Program-made: the position numbers and the translations under genes
Assembly (NCBI GenBank): GCA_036402155.1
Contig: DASWTL010000221.1
Location: 1-64,000 of the forward strand
Direction of reading: 5' to 3'
From: DASWTL01 sp036402155
GTDB taxonomy: Bacteria > Bacteroidota > Bacteroidia > Sphingobacteriales > Sphingobacteriaceae
DNA length: 64,000 nt
Shown: piece after piece, positions 7,635-16,335 of the stretch
Numbering within the stretch: position 1 is the first letter of the stretch
Layout: each line of letters begins with the position of its first letter
Notes under the pieces: generated by a model
Database searches by the model: none
What the model was told of the DNA's origin: nothing
Seen by the model: only the letters and a program-made list of their open reading frames with translations

Positions 7635-9041
7635 ATGAATATAACTTTCCACGGAGCTGCACAAACCGTTACCGGCAGCAAGCATTTAATCACATTAAAA
7701 GATAATACGCAAATCCTGCTTGACTGCGGGATGTTTCAGGGAATGGGTGACGAAACTGATGAATTAAACGATTACTTCGGGTTTAAGCCGTCAGAAGTAA
7801 ATTACCTGATTCTTTCACATGCACATATTGATCATTGTGGTTTAGTGCCGCGGCTGGTTGCCGAGGGCTTTCGGGGTGATATTATCTGTACTCCCCCAAC
7901 CATGGACCTTTGCCGGATATTATTAATGGATTCGGCCAGAATTCAGATGCAAGACACTGAGTATGTAAACAAGGATCGGGCACGTAAGAATTTACCGCCT
8001 GAAAAACCATTATACACTGAAGATGATGTGATGGAATCGCTACGGTTATTCAAGATCATTGAGTATGATGAAGATTATGAAATAACTCCGCGGGTAAGTG
8101 TTAAATTAACTGATGCCGGCCATTTGATAGGGAGCGCAGCCGTTAACTTATCAATTCTGGAAGATGGGAAATCCACGCGGATTACGTTCAGCGGGGATGT
8201 TGGCCGTTATGATGATATGTTGTTAAAAAGTCCACGGGTATTTGATCAGGCTGATTATATTCTGCTAGAATCTACTTATGGTGATTCCCTTCATATAGAT
8301 CTGGAACCTATTGAAGACGCCCTGCACGAAATCATTCATCACACATGTAAAGTGAAAGGTGGTAAAGTTATTATTCCGGCATTCAGTGTGGGCAGAACCC
8401 AGGAGGTATTATTTGCTTTAAACGCGCTTGAACTAAGAGGATTATTGCCCGATGTCCCTTTTTATGTGGACAGTCCGCTATCCGAGAAGGCAACTGAAGT
8501 TTTGAAAGATCACCCGGACGTGTATAATAATAAGGTGAAGGAAGTTATGCGGGCAGACTCTGATATTTTTCATTTCAAAGGATTAAAATTTATTCAGACG
8601 GTTGAGGAATCAAAGGCTTTAAATAATGATCCGCGTCCTTGCGTGATTATTTCATCTTCAGGGATGGCTGAAGCCGGCCGGGTAAAACATCATATCAAGA
8701 ATAATATTGGTAATCAGAAGAATACGATACTGATGGTAGGTTATTGTGAACCTCGTTCACTAGGTGGAAGATTAATTGCCGGAGCTCCCGTGGTATCCAT
8801 TTTTGGGGACGAATATGATGTCAGGGCAGATGTGAGATCCATCAAGTCAATGAGCGCCCATGGCGATTACGATGATCTTTTGAAATTTATTTCTTGCCAG
8901 GATCCTACATTGGTTAAAAAGGTTTTTCTTGTTCATGGTGAGTTAGAAACACAGGTAATATTCAGGGAAAAGATCGTGGAAAAAGGATTTGTACATGTGG
9001 AGATTCCGCAAATTCATGAGCGTGTTGAATTGGATGGATAG
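7635..9041 (+). CDS. MBL-fold/beta-CASP metallo-hydrolase (RNA-processing exonuclease type)
   Basis: 468 residues. The zinc-binding motif HAHIDH (His62, His64, Asp66, His67) is present, followed by GHLIGSA, the SGD motif in FSGDVGRYDD, and a beta-CASP middle domain (PAFSVGRTQEVL). The C-terminal metal ligands lie in MSAHGDYDDLL and FLVHGELE. This layout matches the YSH1/CPSF73-like and bacterial RNase J-related nucleases, so RNA cleavage is the family expectation; the substrate is unknown. Single gene, divergent from the BlaI-like operon, possibly co-regulated through the shared intergenic dyads. Confidence 0.88.
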   Translation: MNITFHGAAQTVTGSKHLITLKDNTQILLDCGMFQGMGDETDELNDYFGFKPSEVNYLILSHAHIDHCGLVPRLVAEGFRGDIICTPPTMDLCRILLMDSARIQMQDTEYVNKDRARKNLPPEKPLYTEDDVMESLRLFKIIEYDEDYEITPRVSVKLTDAGHLIGSAAVNLSILEDGKSTRITFSGDVGRYDDMLLKSPRVFDQADYILLESTYGDSLHIDLEPIEDALHEIIHHTCKVKGGKVIIPAFSVGRTQEVLFALNALELRGLLPDVPFYVDSPLSEKATEVLKDHPDVYNNKVKEVMRADSDIFHFKGLKFIQTVEESKALNNDPRPCVIISSSGMAEAGRVKHHIKNNIGNQKNTILMVGYCEPRSLGGRLIAGAPVVSIFGDEYDVRADVRSIKSMSAHGDYDDLLKFISCQDPTLVKKVFLVHGELETQVIFREKIVEKGFVHVEIPQIHERVELDG

Positions 9042-9245
9042 ATTAGTCTTCGCTTAAAAAGAAAACGGTATGATGTTACATGCAACAACCGGTATTGCTT
9101 TTAACTCTCAGATTAATTAGAATAAAAAACAAGAGAAATTCAGGACATAGTAGCACAAACTAAACAATACCCCGTCATGTCGACAGATTTGTGAACGGGC
9201 TGTGAAAGCAGACATCCGGGACATAATAACACTTGCAGTGCTTTG

Positions 9246-9302
9246 AACAGTGAGATTTCTCTTCTTCCACTACCTGATCCGACGCTTAATCGAAATGACG
9301 GC
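9246..9302. repeat. Intergenic repeat, copy 1 core
   Basis: 57-base core beginning AACAGTGAGATTTCTC and ending GAAATGACGGC. It matches copy 2 (186 bases downstream) with four differences. Similarity extends leftward, weakly, to about 9171 (CCGTCAT, GGGCTGT, CGGGACATA). Confidence 0.75.
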
Positions 9303-9431
9303 AGGGGGTTGGCGGGCAGCGCATTCCAGCAACCTGCCAAAAAAAAACCGTCATCGACTGGGTTGTGCAAGGGGCTGTTTAAGGAGATATCCCGGACATA
9401 GTACACCTGCTAAACGAGCGGCAGAGCTTTT

Positions 9432-9488
9432 AACAGTGAGATTTCTCTCCTTCCACTACCTGATCCGGCGCTCAATCGAAATGATGGC
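9432..9488. repeat. Intergenic repeat, copy 2 core
   Basis: Second copy of the 57-base core at a fixed offset of 186. Weaker similarity extends leftward to about 9347 (ACCGTCAT, GGGCTGTTTAA, CCCGGACATAGTA). A third fragment, GGACATAGTAGCAC, is near 9143. Confidence 0.75.
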
Positions 9489-9511
9489 GCGGCTATATTG
9501 TGCCTGTAATC

Positions 9512-11158
9512 TTACTCCCGCCAGATCTTATATTGATTGATCAGGCCGTTTGTTGATGCATCATGTGTTTCAATTTTCAGATCATCAGTTAGTTCCGGTA
9601 AAATTTGACTGGCCAATTGTTTTCCCAATTCCACTCCCCATTGGTCAAAGCTGAAAATATTCCAGATAATGCCCTGAACAAAGATTTTATGTTCATACAT
9701 AGCAATTAGCTGCCCAAGCACGTATGGTGTGATCTTCTTCACCAGGATGGAATTGGTGGGCCGGTTACCGGTAAAAACTTTGAAAGGAGCCAGGACTTTT
9801 ATTTCTTCATCCGTTTTACCCTGTGCAATCAGTTCTTCAATAACGGTTTCCAGGGATTTCCCATTCATTAATGCCTGGGTTTGAGCAAAAAAGTTGGAAA
9901 GTAAAAGCTGGTGGTGTTCTCCGATAGGGTTATGTGTTTGTGCAGGTGCAATAAAATCAGCTGGTATTAACTTTGTTCCCTGGTGAATTAGCTGATAGAA
10001 GGCATGCTGGCCATTAGTTCCCGGCTCGCCCCAGATAATTGGTCCGGTCTGGTAGTCCACAATATGCCCATTCCTGTCAATATATTTTCCGTTGCTTTCC
10101 ATGTCGCCTTGCTGGAAATAGGCTGCAAAGCGATGCATATATTGATCATACGGAAGAATTGCATGACTTTCTGCATCAAAGAAATTATTATACCATATAC
10201 CAACCATTGCCAGAATAACGGGAATGTTATTTTCAAAATCGGTTTGCCGGAAATGGTTATCCATTGAATAAGCGCCATTAAGCAGCTGACTGAAGTTGTC
10301 AAAACCTATTCCCAGCGCAATGGATGTACCAATAGCGCTCCAGAGTGAATATCTTCCTCCAACCCAATCCCAAAATCCAAACATATTTTTTGTATCGATT
10401 CCAAATTCAGAAACCGCTTTGGCATTAGTAGAAAGGGCTGCAAAATGTTTAGCAACATCTGCTTCAGACGCACCCTGACTAAGCAACCACTGCCTTGCAG
10501 TATGTGCGTTAGCCATGGTCTCCTGGGTGGTGAAAGTTTTAGATGCAATTAGGAAAAGTGTGGTGGCAGGGTTAACCTTTTTCAGTATTTCAGCAATATG
10601 ACTTCCATCAACATTGGAAACAAAATGCAGGTTTAAATGATTTTTATAAGGTTTTAACGCTTCAGTAACCATTACTGGGCCTAAATCAGAACCTCCAATG
10701 CCAATATTTACAACATCAGAAATTGGTTTTCCGGTATACCCTTTCCACTCACCATTTATAACTGAATTAGAAAACTTTTCTATCTTACCCAGAACCATAT
10801 GAATATCAGGCATCACATCTTTTCCATCGGTATGCACGCCTGAAGTGAACGGATTGCGTAACGCTGTATGTAAAACCGCACGATTTTCTGTTTCGTTTAT
10901 TTTCTCACCGGTAAACATGGCTTCGATCGCCTGTTTTAAATTGCATTCTTCAGCGAGATCAAGCAGAAGTTTTTTTGTTTCTTTTGTTAAGTTATTCTTT
11001 GAATAATCAAGTAAAATATCCTCAAACCGGATACTGAACTCTTCAAAACGAAATGGATCAGAAAACAGGTCCTTAATAAGGACGCTTTCGATTTCTAAAA
11101 AATGTCTTTTTAAATGTTCAAAAGCTGTAGTTTCTGTAAAGTTCTTTTTAGGTAACAT
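9512..11158 (-). CDS. pgi: Glucose-6-phosphate isomerase
   Basis: 548 residues, the usual length for the family. It interconverts glucose 6-phosphate and fructose 6-phosphate in glycolysis and gluconeogenesis in the cytoplasm. Both PGI signatures are present: the IGIGGSDLGP phosphate loop near residue 150, GEPGTNGQHAFYQLIHQGTK with the catalytic Glu and His, and FDQWGVELGKQLA with the C-terminal catalytic Lys. Monocistronic, with no operon partners; the 3' end faces the repeat-rich spacer. Confidence 0.97.
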   Translation of the reverse strand: MLPKKNFTETTAFEHLKRHFLEIESVLIKDLFSDPFRFEEFSIRFEDILLDYSKNNLTKETKKLLLDLAEECNLKQAIEAMFTGEKINETENRAVLHTALRNPFTSGVHTDGKDVMPDIHMVLGKIEKFSNSVINGEWKGYTGKPISDVVNIGIGGSDLGPVMVTEALKPYKNHLNLHFVSNVDGSHIAEILKKVNPATTLFLIASKTFTTQETMANAHTARQWLLSQGASEADVAKHFAALSTNAKAVSEFGIDTKNMFGFWDWVGGRYSLWSAIGTSIALGIGFDNFSQLLNGAYSMDNHFRQTDFENNIPVILAMVGIWYNNFFDAESHAILPYDQYMHRFAAYFQQGDMESNGKYIDRNGHIVDYQTGPIIWGEPGTNGQHAFYQLIHQGTKLIPADFIAPAQTHNPIGEHHQLLLSNFFAQTQALMNGKSLETVIEELIAQGKTDEEIKVLAPFKVFTGNRPTNSILVKKITPYVLGQLIAMYEHKIFVQGIIWNIFSFDQWGVELGKQLASQILPELTDDLKIETHDASTNGLINQYKIWRE

Positions 11159-11244
11159 ATTTTGAATAATGAGCGGTGTGTTTTTAAGCAGCGGTAAAAT
11201 TAATTTTTATCTGCTAATTTGCAGTGATTTTTCCTATGAAGTAA

Positions 11245-12570
11245 ATGATCGCAAATATGACAAGGCTTTTAATTTCTGCTTTGCTGTGCTGTTCGGTTTC
11301 CTTGTTTGCCCAGACAAAAGCGGATGACGTTAAAACGTTTACACTTAAAAATGGAATGAAATTTCTTGTTCTCGAGGACAATTCGATTCCTAATGCTAAT
11401 ATGTATTTGTTTTACAAAGTAGGCTCAAGAAATGAGTATCCCGGAATTACGGGACTTTCGCATTTCTTTGAACATATGATGTTTAATGGATCAAAGAAAT
11501 TTGGCCCGAAAATGTTTGATCGTGTGATGGAATACAACGGCGGTTCAAATAATGCATACACCACATCAGATTTAACGGTATATACTGATTGGTTTCCTGC
11601 CTCGAAACTTGAAGTGATCTTCGATCTGGAATCCGACCGGATAGCAAACCTCAATATTGATACGGGAATGGTTAATAGTGAACGGGGTGTAGTGCTTTCT
11701 GAACGAAGCACCGGCCTTGAAAATTCACCATGGCGGATGCTCAGTGAAGCAGTAAATGCGACGGCATATATCGAACACCCATATGGATGGTCGGTGATAG
11801 GATTTGAGGAAGATATTAAAAACTGGACCAAGGAGGATCTTGAAAATTATTTCCGGACCTACTATGCACCTAATAATTGCGTGGTGGTAATTTCAGGAAA
11901 TGTTACGGTTAATGAAGTTAAACGCCTTGCAGTGAAGTATATGGAGTCTATTCCGCCAGGGCCAACCCCAAAAGCGGTTCATCTTGTTGAGCCACCCCAA
12001 ACAGGCGAACGGCGGATCACAGTTCAAAAAGATGTCACTACACCATATTTAATGATGGCCTATCATGTACCTCAAGCCACGAATAAAGATTATTACCCGC
12101 TTAGTATTCTAAGTTCCGTGCTTTCAAGCGGAAATTCATCCCGTTTATACTCAGCTCTTGTTGATAAGAAGCAACTCGCAACCAGTGTTTTTACCAATTA
12201 TACCGAAACATTCGATCCGACATTATTTGAATTTTATGCCATTAGTGCAAAGGGAGTTAAAGAATCTGATATTGAGCATGCTGTTTATGAAGAGATTGAA
12301 AAAATAAAAAATGAGGGTATAACTGAACATGAACTTCAAAAGATTAAAAATCAGAAACTGATGGAATTTTATAATCAGATTGAAACCATCAACGGGAAAT
12401 CAAATAATATCGGTACTTATGAGATATTCTTTGGCGATTATAAAAGAATGTACAATGCACCGGTTGAATACAATAAGGTTACCATTGAAGATGTAAAAAG
12501 GGTAGCAAATGAATATTTGAAAAAATCGAACCGGACTGTTGGCGTACTTAAGAAAAATGTTGAAGAGTAA
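11245..12570 (+). CDS. Zinc-dependent M16 peptidase, catalytic subunit
   Basis: 441 residues with an N-terminal signal peptide ending near SLFAQT. The inverted zinc motif HFFEH (His73, Glu76, His77) and the downstream acidic region SERGVVLSE show an active M16B (processing-peptidase-like) protease, predicted periplasmic. ATG at 11257 (MTRLLISALL) is an equally good start. A second M16 protein lacking the zinc motif follows 72 bases later; known bacterial M16B enzymes often act as such heterodimers on short or unfolded peptides. Confidence 0.9.
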   Translation: MIANMTRLLISALLCCSVSLFAQTKADDVKTFTLKNGMKFLVLEDNSIPNANMYLFYKVGSRNEYPGITGLSHFFEHMMFNGSKKFGPKMFDRVMEYNGGSNNAYTTSDLTVYTDWFPASKLEVIFDLESDRIANLNIDTGMVNSERGVVLSERSTGLENSPWRMLSEAVNATAYIEHPYGWSVIGFEEDIKNWTKEDLENYFRTYYAPNNCVVVISGNVTVNEVKRLAVKYMESIPPGPTPKAVHLVEPPQTGERRITVQKDVTTPYLMMAYHVPQATNKDYYPLSILSSVLSSGNSSRLYSALVDKKQLATSVFTNYTETFDPTLFEFYAISAKGVKESDIEHAVYEEIEKIKNEGITEHELQKIKNQKLMEFYNQIETINGKSNNIGTYEIFFGDYKRMYNAPVEYNKVTIEDVKRVANEYLKKSNRTVGVLKKNVEE

Positions 12571-12642
12571 AGCAGAGGATCGATCGTCCGAAAGCTGAAC
12601 ATAGTCGTATCTCAACATGACCTCTTTATAAAAACAGCATGC

Positions 12643-14043
12643 ATGAAAAACATTAAATATATACTCCTCATTCTTGTAGTCCTTTTCAATCGGGCTGATT
12701 TAGAGGCACAATCGAAAACCAGTGCTTTTAAGGTTCCGGTTTATGAAAAGTTCACGCTTGCCAATGGACTGACTATATACCTGATGGAGCAGCACGAAGT
12801 TCCAATCATCAGTATCTCTGTAGTTATTCCGGCAGGTGCCATTTATGATAATGGGAAATCCGGTTTGGCATCTTTAACAGCTTCAGGTTTACAGTTTGGT
12901 ACCAAAAGCTATTCTAAAAATACCATTGAAGAAACATTGGATTTTGTAGGTGCCGAACTTGAAACGCATGCATCAAAAGAGTCTGCGGGCTTGTCGGCAA
13001 AGTTTGTATCAAAATATCAAGATAAGATACTGCCTATAATAAAGGAGGTTCTGATTAACCCAACGTTTAATAATGAAGAGTTTATAAAAGAAAAAAAGCG
13101 TGTGCTATTAGGGTTGGAGCAGGCTAAAGAAAGCCCGCGCGCTGTTATACACTCTTATTGGGATAAACTGATTTTCGGAGATCATGTGTATGGCAATCCG
13201 GTAAGCGGCACACCATCTGCTATCAATAAACTGTCTGTGCAGGATCTCAAAAGCTTCTATAACCAAAACTACTCTGCCCTGGGATCTGCTATTGCCATAA
13301 CCGGCGATTTTAATTCAAAGGCGATGAAAGCTAAAGTTGCCAGATTGTTTGGTGAGTGGAAAAAAGGTTCAGCTAAAAGACAAGACGCTGCTTCTAAGCC
13401 TGTTATGAAGGCCGCATCATCAAACGTAGTGTTGGTTAATAAAGAAGATGCCCGCGAAACCACCTTTCTCATCGGAGGCCTGGGCATCAGCAGGAATAAT
13501 CCTGATTACATTGCTATTGATGTAGTAAATACTGTTTTTGGCGGTCGCTTTACTTCCATGCTAAACGATGAACTGCGTGTAAATTCAGGTTTAACCTATG
13601 GTGCTAACAGCCGTTTTAGTCCATTGAAACATTCGGGAACATTCGCTATTTCTACTTTTACAGCAAATAAAACTACAGATGCTGCAGTTAATAAAGCATT
13701 GGAGGTACTTAATACCTTACATACAAAAGGAATAGATGACGAAACACTTACCTCTGCGAAGAATTATGTGAAAGGATTATTGCCTCCCCGCTATGAAACA
13801 TCAATGCAGCTTGCAGGATTGTTAACTTCAATGTTTTGGTATGGATATGATGAATCGTACATCAATAACTTTGAAAGTAATGTTGATGCATTAACTACGA
13901 CCAGGGTAAAAGATATTGTTAAGAAGTATTTTCCGTCAAATAACCTTCAATTTGTATTGATTGGCAAGTCAAGTGAAATAAGACCGATAGCAGAAAAACT
14001 GGGCAAGATTACCGAAAAGCAAATATCAGCCGAGGGGTTTTAG
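12643..14043 (+). CDS. M16-family protein, non-catalytic partner subunit
   Basis: 466 residues with a signal peptide (hydrophobic residues about 4-20, ending LEAQS). The position of HxxEH is occupied by SLTASGLQFG, so no zinc site is formed. It retains the C-terminal half features, including the Arg/Tyr substrate-binding region LRVNSGLTYGANSRF. In known M16B pairs one chain supplies zinc and the other the Arg-Tyr pair, so this is most likely the obligate partner of the upstream protein. Same operon by spacing. Confidence 0.88.
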   Translation: MKNIKYILLILVVLFNRADLEAQSKTSAFKVPVYEKFTLANGLTIYLMEQHEVPIISISVVIPAGAIYDNGKSGLASLTASGLQFGTKSYSKNTIEETLDFVGAELETHASKESAGLSAKFVSKYQDKILPIIKEVLINPTFNNEEFIKEKKRVLLGLEQAKESPRAVIHSYWDKLIFGDHVYGNPVSGTPSAINKLSVQDLKSFYNQNYSALGSAIAITGDFNSKAMKAKVARLFGEWKKGSAKRQDAASKPVMKAASSNVVLVNKEDARETTFLIGGLGISRNNPDYIAIDVVNTVFGGRFTSMLNDELRVNSGLTYGANSRFSPLKHSGTFAISTFTANKTTDAAVNKALEVLNTLHTKGIDDETLTSAKNYVKGLLPPRYETSMQLAGLLTSMFWYGYDESYINNFESNVDALTTTRVKDIVKKYFPSNNLQFVLIGKSSEIRPIAEKLGKITEKQISAEGF

Positions 14044-14150
14044 GCGGACTTTAGAACCTCGCCTATCTTAAACTTTTATAAGCTTTCACCATCCACATCT
14101 AATCCCAATGTTAAAATCTGTTAATGCTTAGAATTTTAACTGAAAGGTAA

Positions 14151-14158
14151 TATCTTTG
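14151..14158 (+). promoter_or_regulatory. -7 promoter box for the small membrane protein gene
   Basis: TATCTTTG is an exact TAnnTTTG match, 25 bases before the ATG at 14184. The -33 region has only TTAG (14128-14131). It supports the short downstream frame being a real transcribed gene. Confidence 0.5.
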
Positions 14159-14183
14159 TTGGACCAAAAAATAAGCTATCATC

Positions 14184-14423
14184 ATGACCGAAGCAATCAA
14201 ACAACAGGAAAGGATATTTAAAAGGCTATTTATTTTCCTTTCATCAACGCTGGCATTGGTATTTTTAACAGCTTTGTTCTCTCCGTGTGATAAGATTCAA
14301 GATAAGAAAGATTCAACGGTTAGAATTAATTCTGTTAAGGCAGGTAGTGTTGCGGGTAAGAATGTTAAATCCTCAGGCTGTATATTCAGGGATTATCTTT
14401 TAACTGATCGTTTTTTCGGATAG
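14184..14423 (+). CDS. Small membrane protein of unknown function
   Basis: 79 residues: a charged N-terminus (MTEAIKQQERIFKR), one strong membrane helix (LFIFLSSTLALVFLTALF) and a hydrophilic tail with CDK and SSGC. I do not recognise the family. An exact -7 promoter box lies 25 bases upstream, which favours a real gene. Its last 38 bases overlap, on the opposite strand, the end of the convergent lipoprotein gene. Confidence 0.5.
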   Translation: MTEAIKQQERIFKRLFIFLSSTLALVFLTALFSPCDKIQDKKDSTVRINSVKAGSVAGKNVKSSGCIFRDYLLTDRFFG

Positions 14424-15144
14424 CGCAACCCTTTAACAACTTATCATTAATTGTAAGTTCAGCGGAATACAGGTATTTACGATCTGACATTCCATCGCTG
14501 CAGTTCGATTTGCGTATAGTAAGTATCAGTTTGTCGTTTTTGGAATTTGTGACGCTATACCGGAAAACATCACCTGTAACAACAGCTTTTTTATAAGGAA
14601 ACTGATACACTTTTTCCTCTCCAACATCTTTTAAGATAATTCTATCTTCCGCAGGGATTATATCTACAGACCAAAATGGCTCATTTCCCAAGGCAATGAA
14701 TTCGTAGGGATAGCACGCGGTCTTGTAATTTTTCCCTTCTATTTTTATCACTGACTTCGCTATCAGCTCATTATCATATTCAGAGGCATATCCCAGGCTT
14801 GATTTCCCTTTTAAATAACCCTTAATTTCAGCATACACACTTTCATAAGGGTATGCAGGGCTCCGGTGAACAGCCAGGTAGAGTTTACTCATTTTTTTAC
14901 TGCTATCGGTCAACCAATATATTTTACCTGTTTTACAGTCGCGGAATGTACTTACTTCATCGCCATGTGTATACAGCCCCGTAAAATTGGCGATTTTGTT
15001 ACTTAATGTATCCAGTTGAACAGGCTCCGGATTAATTACACTGGTATCTTTAACTTCATCGGGAGGTGGGTAAAGTCTGACTTTTTTCCTGTTGCAGGAT
15101 AAAAACAGCAATAAAACTGTTACCAGTAACCAGTACCTTTTCAT
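14386..15144 (-). CDS. Lipoprotein with NlpE-like and COG3650-like domains
   Basis: 252 residues. The signal MKRYWLLVTVLLLFLSC has a clear lipobox (Cys17). The middle region (FTGLYTHGDEVSTFRDC and KIYWLTDSS) resembles the N-terminal domain of NlpE-type copper-stress lipoproteins. The C-terminal region (ALGNEPFWSVDI, then CSDGMSDRKYLYSA and LLKGCA) matches the COG3650 family pattern, with paired cysteines that could be disulfide-bonded. A role in envelope stress sensing is inference. Divergent from prfB with 69 bases between. Confidence 0.7.
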   Translation of the reverse strand: MKRYWLLVTVLLLFLSCNRKKVRLYPPPDEVKDTSVINPEPVQLDTLSNKIANFTGLYTHGDEVSTFRDCKTGKIYWLTDSSKKMSKLYLAVHRSPAYPYESVYAEIKGYLKGKSSLGYASEYDNELIAKSVIKIEGKNYKTACYPYEFIALGNEPFWSVDIIPAEDRIILKDVGEEKVYQFPYKKAVVTGDVFRYSVTNSKNDKLILTIRKSNCSDGMSDRKYLYSAELTINDKLLKGCAIRKNDQLKDNP

Positions 15145-15201
15145 AATCTGTAAACATAATTCATTAAAAATAGTTCATGATACGGGTTAGACATATTTTT
15201 C

Positions 15202-15209
15202 TATTTTTG
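15202..15209 (+). promoter_or_regulatory. -7 promoter box directly in front of prfB
   Basis: TATTTTTG fits TAnnTTTG exactly and ends only 4 bases (CAGC) before the prfB ATG. At the usual distance, transcription would begin at or within a base or two of the A of ATG, predicting a leaderless or near-leaderless mRNA. Confidence 0.5.
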
Positions 15210-15213
15210 CAGC

Positions 15214-16291
15214 ATGACTAAGGAAAACATCCAGGATTTAAGGGACAGAGTAACGGCCCTGAGGAGGCATCTTTGACATCGACAAGAAGGTTGATGAATT
15301 AAAATATGATGAAAGTCTCACGTTAAATCCCAATTTCTGGGATAACCCAAAGCTGGCCGAAAAATCACTTCAGGCTATAAAAATTAAAAAAACATGGATC
15401 GATTCCTTTAATGAAGCGGAATCGGCAGTGGAAGATGCGGCTGTGATGCTCAGTTTTTTCCAGTCGGGTGATGCCACTGAAGAGGATCTTCGGGAGCAAT
15501 ACCATGCGGCCGTTAAGTTGCTTGAAGAGCTTGAATTTAAGAACATGTTAAGTTCTGAAGAAGACCAGCTGCATGCGGTTATGCAAATTACTGCAGGCGC
15601 CGGCGGAACAGAAAGCTGCGACTGGGCTCAGATGCTTATGCGTATGTATATCATGTGGGGCGAAAAGAATGGTTTTAAAGTAACCGAGCAGGATTCGCAG
15701 GAGGGTGAGGTGGCAGGTATCAAATCGGTGACCATTCAGTTTGAAGGCGACTTTGCCTATGGTTACCTGAAAGGTGAAAATGGCGTTCACAGACTGGTCC
15801 GGATATCTCCGTTTGATTCCAATGCGAAGCGCCATACGTCATTTGCATCGGTATATGTTTATCCTTTGGTAGACGATACGATAGAAATAGATGTAAATCC
15901 TGCTGATATTGAGTTTGAGACATTCCGTTCGGGCGGTGCCGGCGGACAGAATGTGAATAAAGTTGAAACTGCTGTTCGATTATACCACAAACCTTCCGGG
16001 ATCATAATCAAGAATCAGGAATCACGATCACAGTTACAGAATAAAGAGAACGCGATAAGGTTGTTAAAATCACAACTTTATGAAGCCGAGTTGCGTAAGC
16101 GGATGGAAACTACTGCGGCCATTGAAGGAAATAAGAAAAAGATAGAATGGGGTTCACAGATAAGAAATTATGTGCTTCATCCGTACAAGCTTGTTAAAGA
16201 TCTGCGTACAAATTACGAAACATCAAATGCACAGGCTGTGCTTGATGGTGATCTGAATGAGTTTTTGAAAGCGTATTTGATGGAGTTTTAA
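15214..16291 (+). CDS. prfB: Peptide chain release factor 2, with programmed +1 frameshift
   Basis: RF2 recognises UGA and UAA stop codons and triggers peptide release. The gene begins at ATG 15214, reads 20 codons to an in-frame TGA at 15274-15276, and continues after a +1 shift from GAC at 15275, giving about 358 residues in total. The long downstream frame alone would lack the N-terminal domain. The SPF anticodon-like tripeptide is in RISPFDSNAK and the catalytic GGQ in GGAGGQNVNK. Frameshifting lets low RF2 levels raise RF2 synthesis, a conserved autoregulatory loop. Confidence 0.95.
15262..15277 (+). promoter_or_regulatory. prfB +1 programmed frameshift site
   Basis: AGGAGG (15262-15267), a full internal Shine-Dalgarno, sits 3 bases before the slippery codon CTT, followed by TGA and C: AGGAGG-CAT-CTT-TGA-C. 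Spacing and CTT-TGA-C context match the classic bacterial RF2 site (AGGGGG-TAT-CTT-TGA-C in E. coli). After the shift the ribosome reads GAC. Confidence 0.95.
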
Positions 16292-16295
16292 TAGT

Positions 16296-16332
16296 TTAGG
16301 TGTCTGACACTTTAAAAGTGTCTGACACCTAA
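16296..16332. terminator. Bidirectional hairpin between prfB and the SirB1-like gene
   Basis: A 17-base arm TTAGGTGTCTGACACTT pairs with AAGTGTCTGACACCTAA around a 3-base loop (TAA), with one mismatch. Each arm contains the smaller palindrome GTGTC-T-GACAC. It lies between convergent stop codons and can terminate both transcripts. Confidence 0.65.
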
Positions 16333-16335
16333 GTC

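Larger units (their letters stand above)
9042..9511. other. 470-base intergenic region between convergent genes, filled with degenerate repeats
   Basis: This spacer separates the metallo-hydrolase from pgi. The first 90 bases show nothing convincing. From about 9135 it holds two diverged copies of a roughly 135-base element plus a fragment of a third, rich in GAGATTTCTC and CGAAATGA motifs typical of non-coding Bacteroidetes intergenic repeats. The open frames across it lack protein-like composition, so no gene is called. Confidence 0.7.

Noticed and set aside
9135..9490. Possible CRISPR array
   Set aside because: Only two full copies, units of over 130 bases with divergence, no regular spacers and no cas genes in the window.
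9140..9540. Two open frames (about 88 and 96 codons) over the intergenic region
   Set aside because: They run on opposite strands through the repeated elements, have no promoter or signal, and their composition is Arg/Cys-rich in the way expected of translated repeats.
15428..16291. prfB as a 287-residue protein starting at 15428
   Set aside because: This start omits the N-terminal domain; the ATG at 15214 followed by the AGGAGG/CTT-TGA-C frameshift site restores full-length RF2.
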